Below are positions 52,141-61,335 of a DNA stretch of 64,000 nucleotides, piece by piece. The notes beneath the pieces are model-generated. The model did no database searches. It saw only the letters and a list, made by a program, of their open reading frames with translations, and was not told the origin of the DNA. The stretch's first letter is position 1, and each line of letters opens with the position of its first letter. A program made the translations under genes and the position numbers. The stretch is from Gammaproteobacteria bacterium (GTDB lineage Bacteria > Pseudomonadota > Gammaproteobacteria > Eutrophobiales > Eutrophobiaceae): positions 1,302,464 through 1,366,463 of the forward strand of contig SCUJ01000006.1 of NCBI GenBank assembly GCA_004297165.1, given 5' to 3'.

Positions 52141-54351
52141 ATGAATATGGATTGGGCCAAGAAATCTCCCGCTGCACTGGTCGGTGCCTGCCTGGTGTTG
52201 GCCACGCTCATCTTCCTCTTCGACCTGACCACGCCGCGCGGGGTCGCGGGCGCCGCCCCCTATATCGCGCTGGTCCTCCTCGGCTTCTGGGCGCCGTGGT
52301 GGCACTTCGTCTATCTGCTGGCGGGGCTGGCCAGTCTCTTTACGGTGGTGGATTACTACGCCTCGGCGGATGTGGGGATCCCGACCTGGATGGTGTTGTT
52401 CAATCGCGGCCTCGCCCTGCTCACTGTCTGGCTCGCGGCCATGTTTTGCAGCCTGATTAAAAAGAACGAGGGGAAATTCCGCGCCGCCATCGATCACGCC
52501 TCCGACGGGATCGTCAATTTCGACCCGGAGGGGATTATCGAGTCCTTTAACCAGGGCGCCGAAAGGATCTTCGGCTACGCGCAGGGCGAGATCGTGGGCC
52601 AATCGGTCGGTTTGTTGATCCCGATCGCGCACAATGCCGTGCATGAACACCTCATCGCAAATTTTCCGGACCGCGGCATCGCCGGGATGATCAACAAGGT
52701 GAGCCTGTTTCAGGCCCGGCACAAGAACGGCAAGGTCTTTCCCATCGAGGTCTCCGTCAGCCCCGTGCGCCAGGGCGCGCACCTCTCCTACATCGGGATC
52801 CTGCGGGACATCTCGGAGCGGGCAGAGGCCGAGGAGCGGATCCAAATCCTCTCCCGCGCGATCGAGCAAAGCCCGGTCTCCGTCGTCATCACGGACCCGC
52901 AGGGGATCATCGAATACGTGAACGCGAAATTCACCGAGACCTCCGGCTATGCCCCGGTGGAGGTCATCGGGAAAAACACGAATATCCTGAAATCCCTGGA
53001 GGCGCAGCCGAATCAATACCAGGCCCTCTGGGAGACCATCAGCTCCGGCAAAGAATGGCGGGGGACCTTCCAGAACGTCAACAAACGCGGGGATCCGTAT
53101 TGGGAATCGGCGGTCGTTTCCCCCATCCGGAACGCGGCGGGGGCGATCACGCACTACCTTTCCGTCAAGGAGGACATCACGGAGCGGCTCGCCACGGAGA
53201 AACAACTGGCGCACGCGCTCAAGCTGGAGGCCACCGGCCAGTTGACCAGCGGCATCGCGCATGACTTCAACAACATCCTCACCATCATCTCTGGCAACCT
53301 GCAACTCCTCATGGACGAGGATGCCATCAGGGAAAACGCCGAGTTGAAGGAGATCCTCGCTGACGTGCTCTCCGCCGCCAACGACGGCGCGGAGCTCGTG
53401 AACCGGCTGCTGCTGCTGTTGCGCAAGAGCAAGCCCACCGCGAGTCATGTGTATGTCAACCGGCTGCTGACGAACTTGCGGAATCTCCTGGCGCGCATGC
53501 TGGACAAGACCATCGAGGTCACGGTCGAGGTCGGGAAGGATGTTCATACGACGTTTGTCGATCCCTATCAGCTTGAAAGCGCCATTTTGAACCTGGCGGT
53601 GAATGCCCGCGACGCCATGCCGGCGGGCGGGACCCTACGGATCGAGTCGTCGCTGAAAACAGTTGATGCGCATACACCGACCGGGAATCCCGTGCTGCGG
53701 CCTGGCAGTTACCTCGCCATCAAGGTCAGCGACACCGGCGCGGGCATGGATGCCGAGGTCTTGAGCCATGTCCTGGAACCTTTCTACACCACCAAGGCCG
53801 AGGGCAAGGGTACCGGCCTGGGGCTCAGCATGGTACATGCCTTCGCCAAACGATCCGGCGGCGATGTGCACATCGAGAGTAGCCCCGGCGCCGGCACGGC
53901 CATCACCTTGTATCTGCCGGAATCGACGCCCCATGGCGAGGAACAGAAGGGCCGGCCCGCGCCCGATTACCTGCCCACGGGCAACGAGACCATCCTGGTC
54001 GTCGAGGACAATCCCAATGTGCGCCGCTTCGCGGTGCGCACCTTGAAGAATCTCGGTTATCAGGTGGTGGAAACGGATAACTCGGATGCGGCGGTCGAGG
54101 TCATGACCCGCGGGAACCCCGCCATCGACCTGCTCTTCAGCGACATCGTCATCCCCGGCAAGAACAACGGATTTTCGCTGGCCTCCTGGGTCAAGGCGCG
54201 GGACCCGAACATCCGGGTCCTGCTGACCACCGGCATCACCCCGGGGTTGCTCGACGCGCAGATCGATCACGATGAAAACTTCATCCTGCTCCGCAAACCC
54301 TACACCCTGGAACGGCTGGCCTTCGCCGTGCGCGAGCGCCTAAATAGCTGA
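52141..54351 (+). CDS. Membrane PAS-PAS hybrid histidine kinase with C-terminal receiver
   Basis: 736 residues from the ATG at 52141. Four N-terminal hydrophobic segments (residues 8-105; FLFDLTTPRGVAGAAPYIAL) match the module of the kinases at 37818 and 39659. Two PAS domains (about 115-235 and 240-360) precede the H-box GIAHDFNNILTIISGN and an HATPase (VNARDAM, DTGAGM, GTGLGLSM). A receiver (615-735) has SDIVIPGKNNG; its acceptor Asp is followed by an atypical loop, as in the family of HDFNN-type hybrid kinases. It is divergent from the ccm-linked regulator. Confidence 0.88.
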   Translation: MNMDWAKKSPAALVGACLVLATLIFLFDLTTPRGVAGAAPYIALVLLGFWAPWWHFVYLLAGLASLFTVVDYYASADVGIPTWMVLFNRGLALLTVWLAAMFCSLIKKNEGKFRAAIDHASDGIVNFDPEGIIESFNQGAERIFGYAQGEIVGQSVGLLIPIAHNAVHEHLIANFPDRGIAGMINKVSLFQARHKNGKVFPIEVSVSPVRQGAHLSYIGILRDISERAEAEERIQILSRAIEQSPVSVVITDPQGIIEYVNAKFTETSGYAPVEVIGKNTNILKSLEAQPNQYQALWETISSGKEWRGTFQNVNKRGDPYWESAVVSPIRNAAGAITHYLSVKEDITERLATEKQLAHALKLEATGQLTSGIAHDFNNILTIISGNLQLLMDEDAIRENAELKEILADVLSAANDGAELVNRLLLLLRKSKPTASHVYVNRLLTNLRNLLARMLDKTIEVTVEVGKDVHTTFVDPYQLESAILNLAVNARDAMPAGGTLRIESSLKTVDAHTPTGNPVLRPGSYLAIKVSDTGAGMDAEVLSHVLEPFYTTKAEGKGTGLGLSMVHAFAKRSGGDVHIESSPGAGTAITLYLPESTPHGEEQKGRPAPDYLPTGNETILVVEDNPNVRRFAVRTLKNLGYQVVETDNSDAAVEVMTRGNPAIDLLFSDIVIPGKNNGFSLASWVKARDPNIRVLLTTGITPGLLDAQIDHDENFILLRKPYTLERLAFAVRERLNS

Positions 54352-54388
54352 ATATCTCCCCCATACACCATCGTCGTCATCCCAGAAA

Positions 54389-54540
54389 GGGCAATCACAA
54401 GGATTGCCCCTACATAAAAATGACACACCTATAATCACTGTGTTTCCTTGGCGGGCTTTGCGCCTTGGCGAGATCCATCCAAATGACACACCTATAATCA
54501 CGGTGTTTTCTTGGCGGGCTTTGCGTCTTGGCGAGATCCG
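54389..54540. repeat. GATC-type dyad and 63-bp tandem repeat
   Basis: The 351-base gap 54352-54702 has a GATC-type dyad (54389-54413) and two near-identical units of 63 bases starting AAATGACACACC at 54418 and 54481 and ending GAGATCC. Each unit contains TATAATCAC, GTGTTT and CTTGGCGGGCTTTGCG. Bases 54541-54702 upstream of the receiver-like gene show nothing I can name. Confidence 0.8.
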
Positions 54541-54702
54541 CCCCTGTCTTACATTTCTTTACAATGCTTTACCTCCGGTTAACACGCCCGTACCACGGGT
54601 GTTACGTCCGCTTGTTATAAAGACCACATGGTTGCGGCAACAAATAAAACTCGGTGCGAATACACAACAGATGCCAACAGCAAAAATGGACACCATCAGA
54701 AT

Positions 54703-55197
54703 ATGAGTAAACCGATGAGCCGCTACCGGATCCTGATCGTAGAACGCGATGCGCGGGTCTCCCGGGTGCTCAGCCGGATCGCCACCAAAATGGGGCACGA
54801 TCCGTACACCGCCGGCGATTACGAACACTTCAAGCGCCTGTATATGCAGACCGGACCGGACCTTATTCTGTTGAGTCTGGACAGTAACGACAGCGACGCC
54901 GCGAACGCGGAGTTTCTGCGCTTTCTCGTCCGCGAGAAGGCGGAGGCAACCATCTGTCTCCTGGGCAACGCGGATGACGACCACTTCGCGAGTCTGGCGC
55001 AACTCGGACAATCGGCCCTCCTGAAAATGGGCGGGATCATCGAGAAACCCCTGGACGTGGATTCCCTTAAGTCCCGCCTGAACGAGCTGATGCTCACGAG
55101 CACAAACGGCGCACAAAAAAAAAGTATAGCGGCGGGGAGGCGACGGAAAGTGGGGAGCGCCAGGAAACTGATTGCAAATGAGTGTGTTTATGTTTAG
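54703..55197 (+). CDS. Pseudo-receiver protein upstream of the electron-conduit cluster
   Basis: 164 residues from the ATG at 54703 (alternative at 54715). The fold looks like a receiver (YRILIVERDARVSRVLSRI, then GGIIEKPLDVDSL). The acceptor Asp is replaced by Ser (LILLSLDSN) and the acidic pair is reduced (ERD), so phosphorylation at the usual site is impossible; the Lys of EKP remains. A basic tail (KKSIAAGRRRKVGSARK) follows, which could bind nucleic acid or membrane. It ends 30 bases before the dihaem cytochrome gene and may be co-transcribed with it. Role unknown. Confidence 0.7.
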   Translation: MSKPMSRYRILIVERDARVSRVLSRIATKMGHDPYTAGDYEHFKRLYMQTGPDLILLSLDSNDSDAANAEFLRFLVREKAEATICLLGNADDDHFASLAQLGQSALLKMGGIIEKPLDVDSLKSRLNELMLTSTNGAQKKSIAAGRRRKVGSARKLIANECVYV

Positions 55198-55227
55198 TAC
55201 AGACATTCCGTATACAGGAGAAAAGTC

Positions 55228-56232
55228 ATGAAAACTACTGTAGTGAATATCAACCGTCTGACTTTGGCGGCGGCGATGGCTGAAATGGGTTATCTGCTGG
55301 TGGCGTTGGTGTGCATCCTCTGTATCAGCACCGCCCTTTCCGCCGCGGAGATCGACTGGACCAAGGTCGAGACCAAGACCATCAAGACCTTCTACCCCGG
55401 CGTCGCCTCCTGGGATTTCATGCGCGAGCAGGACCACGGCACCGGCGCCGCCCCGGTCAAGACGATGAAAAAGGGCTGCGTGGACTGCCATGTCGGCGAG
55501 AACGACGCCTATGATATCAAGGCGGACGAGATCATTTCAGGCGCACACCAAATGTCCAAGTCCAAGACCCCGCTTGAACCCGAACCAATCGCTGGGGCCA
55601 AGGGCTTCATCGAGGTGAAGGCCCAGGTGGCCTATGACGCCGAGCAGATCCACATACGTTTCCAGTGGGCGGGTTCCGGGGCCAGCGTGGCCGACCCCGC
55701 CCTCGCGGCGAACGAACAAATCGACCGGATCTCGGTGCAGTTCGCCAACAAGATCCAGTCGTTCAACAACTACGGCTGCTACATCACCTGCCATAACGAC
55801 CAGGAAGGCATGCCGGACGACCGCGGCGGCAAGACCAAACTCTACACCTACTACTCCAGAGGCAAAGACGGTCTGCAGGCCAAGGACAAACTCGATGGTT
55901 ACAAGGCCAACGGCCAGTTCATCGATTTGTGGGAGGCCGGCTTTGTTGGCAAGGAGGTGAAGGCGGAGGACATGTACATCCTGGAGGATCGGATCGAGGA
56001 CAACAATGACCTCACCGCCACGGGCAGTTTCGAAAACGGCGTCTACACCGTGGTCATCAGCCGGAAGCTCGCGAGCGGGGATGCCGGCGATATCGCGCTT
56101 GCGGACGGCGCGGCCTTCACCATCGGCATCGCCATTCACGACAACAAAAATTCGGGCCGGAAGCATTACACCTCCTTCCCGCACGCCGTCGGTCTGGGGG
56201 CCGCGGCGGAAATCAACGCCCAGAAATTCTAG
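55228..56232 (+). CDS. EB_dh-like cytochrome c with CX2CH and CX3CH haem motifs
   Basis: 334 residues; AGGAGA lies upstream of the ATG. A signal or anchor helix (residues 20-39) ends TALSA. Haem motifs are CVDCH (84-88) and CYITCH (184-189), the latter with three residues between cysteines. The region from about 120 (GFIEVKAQVAYDAEQIHIRFQW) to the end (FTIGIAIHDNKNSGRKHY) resembles the haem-binding domain of ethylbenzene dehydrogenase gamma subunits and cytochrome c-552-like relatives. It probably passes electrons in the periplasm. It opens the conduit cluster, 12 bases before the decahaem gene. Confidence 0.82.
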   Translation: MKTTVVNINRLTLAAAMAEMGYLLVALVCILCISTALSAAEIDWTKVETKTIKTFYPGVASWDFMREQDHGTGAAPVKTMKKGCVDCHVGENDAYDIKADEIISGAHQMSKSKTPLEPEPIAGAKGFIEVKAQVAYDAEQIHIRFQWAGSGASVADPALAANEQIDRISVQFANKIQSFNNYGCYITCHNDQEGMPDDRGGKTKLYTYYSRGKDGLQAKDKLDGYKANGQFIDLWEAGFVGKEVKAEDMYILEDRIEDNNDLTATGSFENGVYTVVISRKLASGDAGDIALADGAAFTIGIAIHDNKNSGRKHYTSFPHAVGLGAAAEINAQKF

Positions 56233-56244
56233 GGGGAAACCGTC

Positions 56245-57195
56245 ATGCACAGTAGATCTTTCAGATTGACACTCGCGGTCGCGGGCATCTTGCTCGGTCA
56301 GTTCGCTGTCCCGGCCGGGGCCGGGGAACCCGTTGACTGGGCCAGTTATAATCCCGAGGTTCAGGGGGCAACCTACACCAACAGCAGCAGCGAATGCATC
56401 GAATGTCACGAGGAATTCATGCAGAAGTTCGCGTACAGCATCCATGGCCGCGCCCTGCCCGGCGGCGGCTGCGAATCCTGCCACGGCCCGATGAGCAAGC
56501 ACATGGAGGCCCCGCGCCAGAAACCGGCGCTGGTGGTGTCCATGCGGGATCTCTCCGCGGAACAGAGCGCCGGGGTGTGTCTCTCCTGTCACGAGGGCGG
56601 CAAGGCCGGTGGCCCCAAGGGCAACATCAAGATGAACTGGCATGTCAGCAGTCACTCCTCCGCCGGCAATGCCTGCATCGATTGCCATACCCCCATCGGC
56701 GTGGACGACCCGGTCCTGGCCAAGGCGACGCAGACCGACGTCTGCTTCACCTGCCATCAGGACAAGCGGGCGGCGAGTTTCAAGCGCTCGCGGCATCCAG
56801 TGCGCGAGGCCAAGGTGGTCTGCTCCGATTGCCATAATCCGCATGGTTCGGCCGCGACCTCGCAACTGGTGAAGAACACAGTCAACGAGACCTGCTATCA
56901 ATGTCATGCCGAGAAACGCGGCCCGTTCCTGTGGGAGCATGCCCCGGTACGCGAGGATTGCTCCATCTGTCACGACCCGCACGGCACGACCGAGGATCGC
57001 ATGCTCAAGGTGCGCGGTCCGTTCCTTTGCCAGCAATGCCATAACGAGGCGCAGCACCCGAGCAGCCTCTATTCGGCGGCCGGAATACCGGAATTCGACG
57101 GCGCCGCCCAGCAAGTGCTCGGCAAGAACTGCCGCAACTGCCATAACGTGATCCACGGATCCAACCATCCGTCCGGATCCAGGTTCACGAGGTAG
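56245..57195 (+). CDS. Decahaem c-type cytochrome, DmsE/MtrA family
   Basis: 316 residues with a signal peptide (ending PAGAG). There are ten CXXCH motifs (CIECH, CESCH, CLSCH, CIDCH, CFTCH, CSDCH, CYQCH, CSICH, CQQCH, CRNCH) and many distal His residues, as in Shewanella MtrA and DmsE. Length matches (MtrA about 330). By family it sits inside an MtrB-type porin and carries electrons across the outer membrane. The next gene encodes such a porin. No third, cell-surface decahaem (MtrC/OmcA type) is found in this window. Confidence 0.93.
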   Translation: MHSRSFRLTLAVAGILLGQFAVPAGAGEPVDWASYNPEVQGATYTNSSSECIECHEEFMQKFAYSIHGRALPGGGCESCHGPMSKHMEAPRQKPALVVSMRDLSAEQSAGVCLSCHEGGKAGGPKGNIKMNWHVSSHSSAGNACIDCHTPIGVDDPVLAKATQTDVCFTCHQDKRAASFKRSRHPVREAKVVCSDCHNPHGSAATSQLVKNTVNETCYQCHAEKRGPFLWEHAPVREDCSICHDPHGTTEDRMLKVRGPFLCQQCHNEAQHPSSLYSAAGIPEFDGAAQQVLGKNCRNCHNVIHGSNHPSGSRFTR

Positions 57196-57264
57196 ACGGC
57201 CATGAACGCGCAAAATCTCACAACTAATGAACTGCCCATCGGACAAATCGAAGGAGGTGCAACG

Positions 57265-59724
57265 ATGACCTCGTACAAACATATCCTGTATGCCGCAATC
57301 GCCTCGGCAAGTCTGTCGATGCCTGGCGCCTATGCCCAGGACCTGCTGGAAGAAGAGGTTGAGGAACTTCCGCCATTGTATGTGAGCGAGGTGGAGATCG
57401 GCGTCGGTTACAACTCCGACGATTCCTACAAGTTCGGGAAATTCAACGGACTGGACGAGGAAGGGGCCTTTTTCATCGGCAACTTCGATGTCCGCAAAAA
57501 CCGGACTGCCGGCGACAGCAGCGCCGATTATTGGGAACTGGCCGGTCAAAACCTGGGGCTCGATGGCCGTTCGGTCTTCGCGCAATATTCCCGGGCCGGC
57601 GTATTCAGCGTCTATGTGGATTACGACGAACGCATGAATAACCTCATCGATGACGGCCTTACGCCTTACAGCGGGGCCGGTACGGAGAGATTGACGCTGC
57701 CTTCCACCTGGATCCCCGCCAACAGCGTCGATGCGCTGACAAACAATGGTTCGCTGTTCCCCAATCTGCGGAGCGTGACCATGGAAAAAGATCGCCAGAA
57801 GGTGGGCGGCGGCATCACCTATGACATCAGCGACATCTGGCAGGCCGTGGGCAACTACCACCATGAGGACAAGGATGGAACTGACGATTTCGGCGCCATC
57901 TTCGGCTCCAGCGGCGGCAACCCGAGGGGCGCCGTCGTCCCCATCCCGCATGAATTCACATTCGACGAATTCGATGTGGGGGTCGTCTACAAGGGCGAGA
58001 AAGCGCAGTTCACCCTGACGTATAACCTGTCATTGTTCGAGAACCAGATCACCTCGCTGGTATTCGATAATGCCTTTGCCAACACCCAATGGCCCGCCGC
58101 CGCGCGCAGCGCGACCGGGGCGCTGATCCAGGGTCAGATCGGCAACCTCTTCCCGGACAACGAGGCTTGGTCGGTCAATTTTTCCGGGGGCTACAACTTC
58201 GCTCCCGCGACCCGGCTGACACTCAACGCCACCTACGGCGAAATGACCCAGGATGAGGCCTTCCTCCCCTACAGCATCATCTCCGCGTTGTACAATGTCC
58301 CTGGGCTCGAAGCCTTGCCCCGGGATAATCTCGATGGCGAGATCGCCAACACCTATGTCAATCTGAACCTGACCCACCGCTATAACAGCGAGATCGACGT
58401 CAAGGCCCGGTTCACTTACGACGATCGCGACAACAGCACGCCCAGGGATGTTTATGCCCGGATCGCCGGCGACTCGCAGCTCCAGTCCACGGGCACGCAC
58501 CGGTATAACCGTCCCTACAGCCTTGAACGCATGAAGTTCGAGGCCGAAGGCGGGTATCGGCTGCCACGCATGTCCAGACTCACGGCCGGCTATACCTACG
58601 AGACCAAAGACCGTGATTATCAGGAGGTGGAAACGACCGAGGAACATGCCTTCCAGGTCAAACTGAACTCCATGCCGGCGGAGTGGATCGGCGGCTGGGC
58701 CAGGTACCGGTACTCCACTCTGGACGGTGATAACGACATTCCCGATTTCTATCAGGAGGTCATGGATGCCGCCCTCGCCGCCGGTTTGAATGTGGATCCG
58801 AATGTGCGTGACATCGGTAATTACTTCGGCAACCGGCCGTTTCTGGAGGGCGAGGACCCCGAGGAGATCGAGACGATGGTGGCTGCCTTTCTGGCCGCTC
58901 CCACCGCCGCGGGCTTCAATGCGTTCTTCGAAAATGACCCGCTCATGCGCAAGTATTACATGGCCAATCGCGACCAGCATCAGTTCAACCTGAACGTCAA
59001 CCTCTATCCGACGCAGGAATGGACCATGACCGCACTGGGCAAATACACCCATAACGACTTCGAGGATTCGCCCCTCGGGATGCAGAACAGCACCCTGGAA
59101 AGCCTGACCTTCGATGTGGTGTACGCGCCCTCCGACCGGTTCAGCGCCAATGCCTTCTTCACCGTGGAAAAGAACGACTACTATCAGCGGGCCTGGAGGC
59201 ATGCAGGCGGGCAATATCTGTTCCTGTCAGAAGCCGCCCGGTCGGCTGGCAAAGTCTCCCCCTTAACCGGCGCGAACGGATACCGTTACTACACCGAGGA
59301 CAGCATTTACACCACGGGCATGAACTTCGCCTGGGAGGTGATTGAGGACAAATTCAATCTGGATCTGGACATGACCTACTCCGACGCGACCACGGACATA
59401 GAACCGCGGGCCGAGAATTACGCCGCATCGTCCGGTCTGGGCAGCGTTGCCCCCATACCTTTCCCTGATGTCGAGACGCGTATCTACCGGCTGATGCTGA
59501 CTGGCGACTACAAGCTCAAGGATAATTGGGGCACGCGCGTGTATTACTGGTATGAACGCTTCAACAGCACTGACTTCGAGTTGGACGATGTCGGCGTCAA
59601 CGCCCTGGATCTGATAGGCGTGGTGACCGGCAGCACCAGCGGCGGCTCTGTCATCCTGCTGGGCAATCAAGCGCCGACTTACAACAATCATGTCATCGGC
59701 TTCACCATCTACCGCAAGTTTTAG
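57265..59724 (+). CDS. MtrB/PioB-family outer-membrane beta-barrel porin
   Basis: 819 residues from the ATG at 57265, chosen for the perfect AAGGAGGT site six bases upstream; an ATG at 57202 would add 21 residues that do not look like a signal peptide start. A signal peptide ends GAYAQ. The rest is strands with alternating aromatic and polar residues, ending with a C-terminal Phe (GFTIYRKF). I see no cysteine at all, so it lacks the N-terminal CXXC found in Shewanella MtrB and is more like PioB in this. It would hold the decahaem cytochrome of the previous gene in the outer membrane. Confidence 0.88.
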   Translation: MTSYKHILYAAIASASLSMPGAYAQDLLEEEVEELPPLYVSEVEIGVGYNSDDSYKFGKFNGLDEEGAFFIGNFDVRKNRTAGDSSADYWELAGQNLGLDGRSVFAQYSRAGVFSVYVDYDERMNNLIDDGLTPYSGAGTERLTLPSTWIPANSVDALTNNGSLFPNLRSVTMEKDRQKVGGGITYDISDIWQAVGNYHHEDKDGTDDFGAIFGSSGGNPRGAVVPIPHEFTFDEFDVGVVYKGEKAQFTLTYNLSLFENQITSLVFDNAFANTQWPAAARSATGALIQGQIGNLFPDNEAWSVNFSGGYNFAPATRLTLNATYGEMTQDEAFLPYSIISALYNVPGLEALPRDNLDGEIANTYVNLNLTHRYNSEIDVKARFTYDDRDNSTPRDVYARIAGDSQLQSTGTHRYNRPYSLERMKFEAEGGYRLPRMSRLTAGYTYETKDRDYQEVETTEEHAFQVKLNSMPAEWIGGWARYRYSTLDGDNDIPDFYQEVMDAALAAGLNVDPNVRDIGNYFGNRPFLEGEDPEEIETMVAAFLAAPTAAGFNAFFENDPLMRKYYMANRDQHQFNLNVNLYPTQEWTMTALGKYTHNDFEDSPLGMQNSTLESLTFDVVYAPSDRFSANAFFTVEKNDYYQRAWRHAGGQYLFLSEAARSAGKVSPLTGANGYRYYTEDSIYTTGMNFAWEVIEDKFNLDLDMTYSDATTDIEPRAENYAASSGLGSVAPIPFPDVETRIYRLMLTGDYKLKDNWGTRVYYWYERFNSTDFELDDVGVNALDLIGVVTGSTSGGSVILLGNQAPTYNNHVIGFTIYRKF

Positions 59725-59789
59725 GGCAATAGTAACGAAAGCGCAATAGAAGGGGTCCTTCGGCTTAACGAACCATAAAAGAGCAGAAT

Positions 59790-60500
59790 GTGACCCCTTC
59801 CGTTTTAATCCGCATCGCGCTGGCCGTCGCCGTCATCATCCTGATCGGCGCCGGCCTTGCCTGGGAACCCGTAAGCCGCGCCTACGTCGCCTCCGACTCG
59901 GTCTGCGCCTGGTGCCATGTGGAGCGGGAATACAATCACGATGTCCGGATGTCCTTCACCCGCGTCCACCCCCCGATCGAACGGCAGGAGAAAGGCGTAC
60001 CGGATAATCTGAAGGATCGCATCCCCGCCCGTTGTGTCGATTGCCATCTGCCGGAAGGTTTCGTGAACACCGTTTATCTCTATTCCCATCTGGTCAGCAT
60101 CACCGATCTCTTCGGGCATTTCCGCGATCGCGAAGGCGAGCGCTCAGGCGACTGGATCCCCTTGAGCGCCGCGCGCGCCTATCGGGTCCGCGACAAATTG
60201 CTGGAACATGACAGCGCGACCTGCCGCTCGTGCCATATCGAGACGGAGATCGTCCCCGAGAGCATGCGGGGTAAAAATGCCCACAAGGACGCCCTCGCCA
60301 ATCATGAGACCTGCATCGAATGCCACGCCAACCTCGTGCATCGTTTTGTCGAAGTCCAGGAGACGGAGGTCGCCGCCGAGGAGACGGAGGGCGAGGACGC
60401 GGAAGGCGTGAATGAATTCGACGAATTTGCAGAGCCTGATAACGGCGGTGAAGCGGAAGAAGCGCCCGTGGTGGAAGAATCCGGAGAGGAGGTATTGTGA
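59790..60500 (+). CDS. Tetrahaem NapC/NirT-family cytochrome with acidic C-terminal tail
   Basis: 236 residues from a GTG start. One N-terminal membrane anchor (6-25) and four haem motifs: CAWCH (39-43), CVDCH (82-86), CRSCH (145-149), CIECH (175-179). This is the NapC/NrfH/CymA plan, a quinol dehydrogenase that hands electrons to periplasmic partners. Residues 189-236 form an extra tail with about half Glu or Asp (ETEGEDAEGVNEFDEFAEP), not part of the family domain. The tail could bind a basic partner or metal. The stop overlaps the next GTG by 4 bases. Confidence 0.88.
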   Translation: MTPSVLIRIALAVAVIILIGAGLAWEPVSRAYVASDSVCAWCHVEREYNHDVRMSFTRVHPPIERQEKGVPDNLKDRIPARCVDCHLPEGFVNTVYLYSHLVSITDLFGHFRDREGERSGDWIPLSAARAYRVRDKLLEHDSATCRSCHIETEIVPESMRGKNAHKDALANHETCIECHANLVHRFVEVQETEVAAEETEGEDAEGVNEFDEFAEPDNGGEAEEAPVVEESGEEVL

Positions 60501-61333
60501 ACCTCGCTACGCTGAGCGTGAAATTTCGGGAGGGCCTTGAAAGGGCATTGCGCTCAAGGCGTGCCAACGATCAAACTGAGCAGGAAACCCGGCCCGGCCG
60601 GCGCAACCTGATCGCGGGCGCCGCCGCGGGCGTGGCGACCATTATCGGGACGCTCGCCACATCGCTGTTGAAACCCGCCTCCGCCAAGACGGAAAACGGC
60701 CGAAAGATCCAATATGGCATGGTGATCGACATCCGCCGCTGCATCGGCTGCCACGCCTGCACCGTCGCCTGCAAAAGCGAGTTCAATGTCGCGCTCGGCG
60801 TCAACCGGTCCTGGGTGGAATATGTCGAGAAAGGCACTTATCCAAACGTGGGACGCAGTTTCCTGCCGCGCCTCTGCAATCACTGCTCGGAGCCATCCTG
60901 CGTCTATGTCTGCCCCACCAACGCCACCTACAAGCGCGAGCAGGACGGCATCGTGGTGGTCGATCAGGGGCTCTGCATCGGGTGCAAGTATTGCATACAG
61001 GCATGCCCCTACGACGCGCGTTTCATGGACCCGCACACCGGCTGGATCGAAAAGTGCGATTTCTGCATCCACCGGGTCAGCAAGGGACTGGATCCGGCCT
61101 GCGTCAACACCTGTGTTGGCGGGGCGCGGATCTTCGGCGATCTCGGCGACCCGGAGAGCCTTGTATCTAGGTTGATAGCGCAGAATCGCGTGACGGTCCT
61201 GCGCGGCGAGATGGGCACCTTCCCCAATGTCTATTACATCGCCGCGGATCACACGGACGAAGTCGATGGTAGGCGACCCGAGGCGCGCAACGTGCGTGTG
61301 CTGACCCATCGGCGCGAAGCACAGAGGAGATAG
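60497..61333 (+). CDS. Tat-exported four-cluster ferredoxin subunit (PsrB/PhsB/DmsB-like)
   Basis: 278 residues from a GTG. A twin-arginine signal is internal-looking (GRRNLIAGAAAGVATIIG, Arg35-Arg36), with a 30-residue n-region. Four cysteine groups follow: CIGCHACTVAC, CNHCSEPSCVYVCP, CIGCKYCIQACP and CDFCIHRVSKGLDPACVNTC, each typical for [4Fe-4S]. This is the electron-transfer subunit of complex iron-sulfur molybdoenzymes. It lies between the tetrahaem and NrfD-type genes with 4-base overlap and 2-base gap, and should carry electrons between membrane and molybdenum subunits. Confidence 0.93.
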   Translation: MNLATLSVKFREGLERALRSRRANDQTEQETRPGRRNLIAGAAAGVATIIGTLATSLLKPASAKTENGRKIQYGMVIDIRRCIGCHACTVACKSEFNVALGVNRSWVEYVEKGTYPNVGRSFLPRLCNHCSEPSCVYVCPTNATYKREQDGIVVVDQGLCIGCKYCIQACPYDARFMDPHTGWIEKCDFCIHRVSKGLDPACVNTCVGGARIFGDLGDPESLVSRLIAQNRVTVLRGEMGTFPNVYYIAADHTDEVDGRRPEARNVRVLTHRREAQRR

Positions 61334-61335
61334 CT

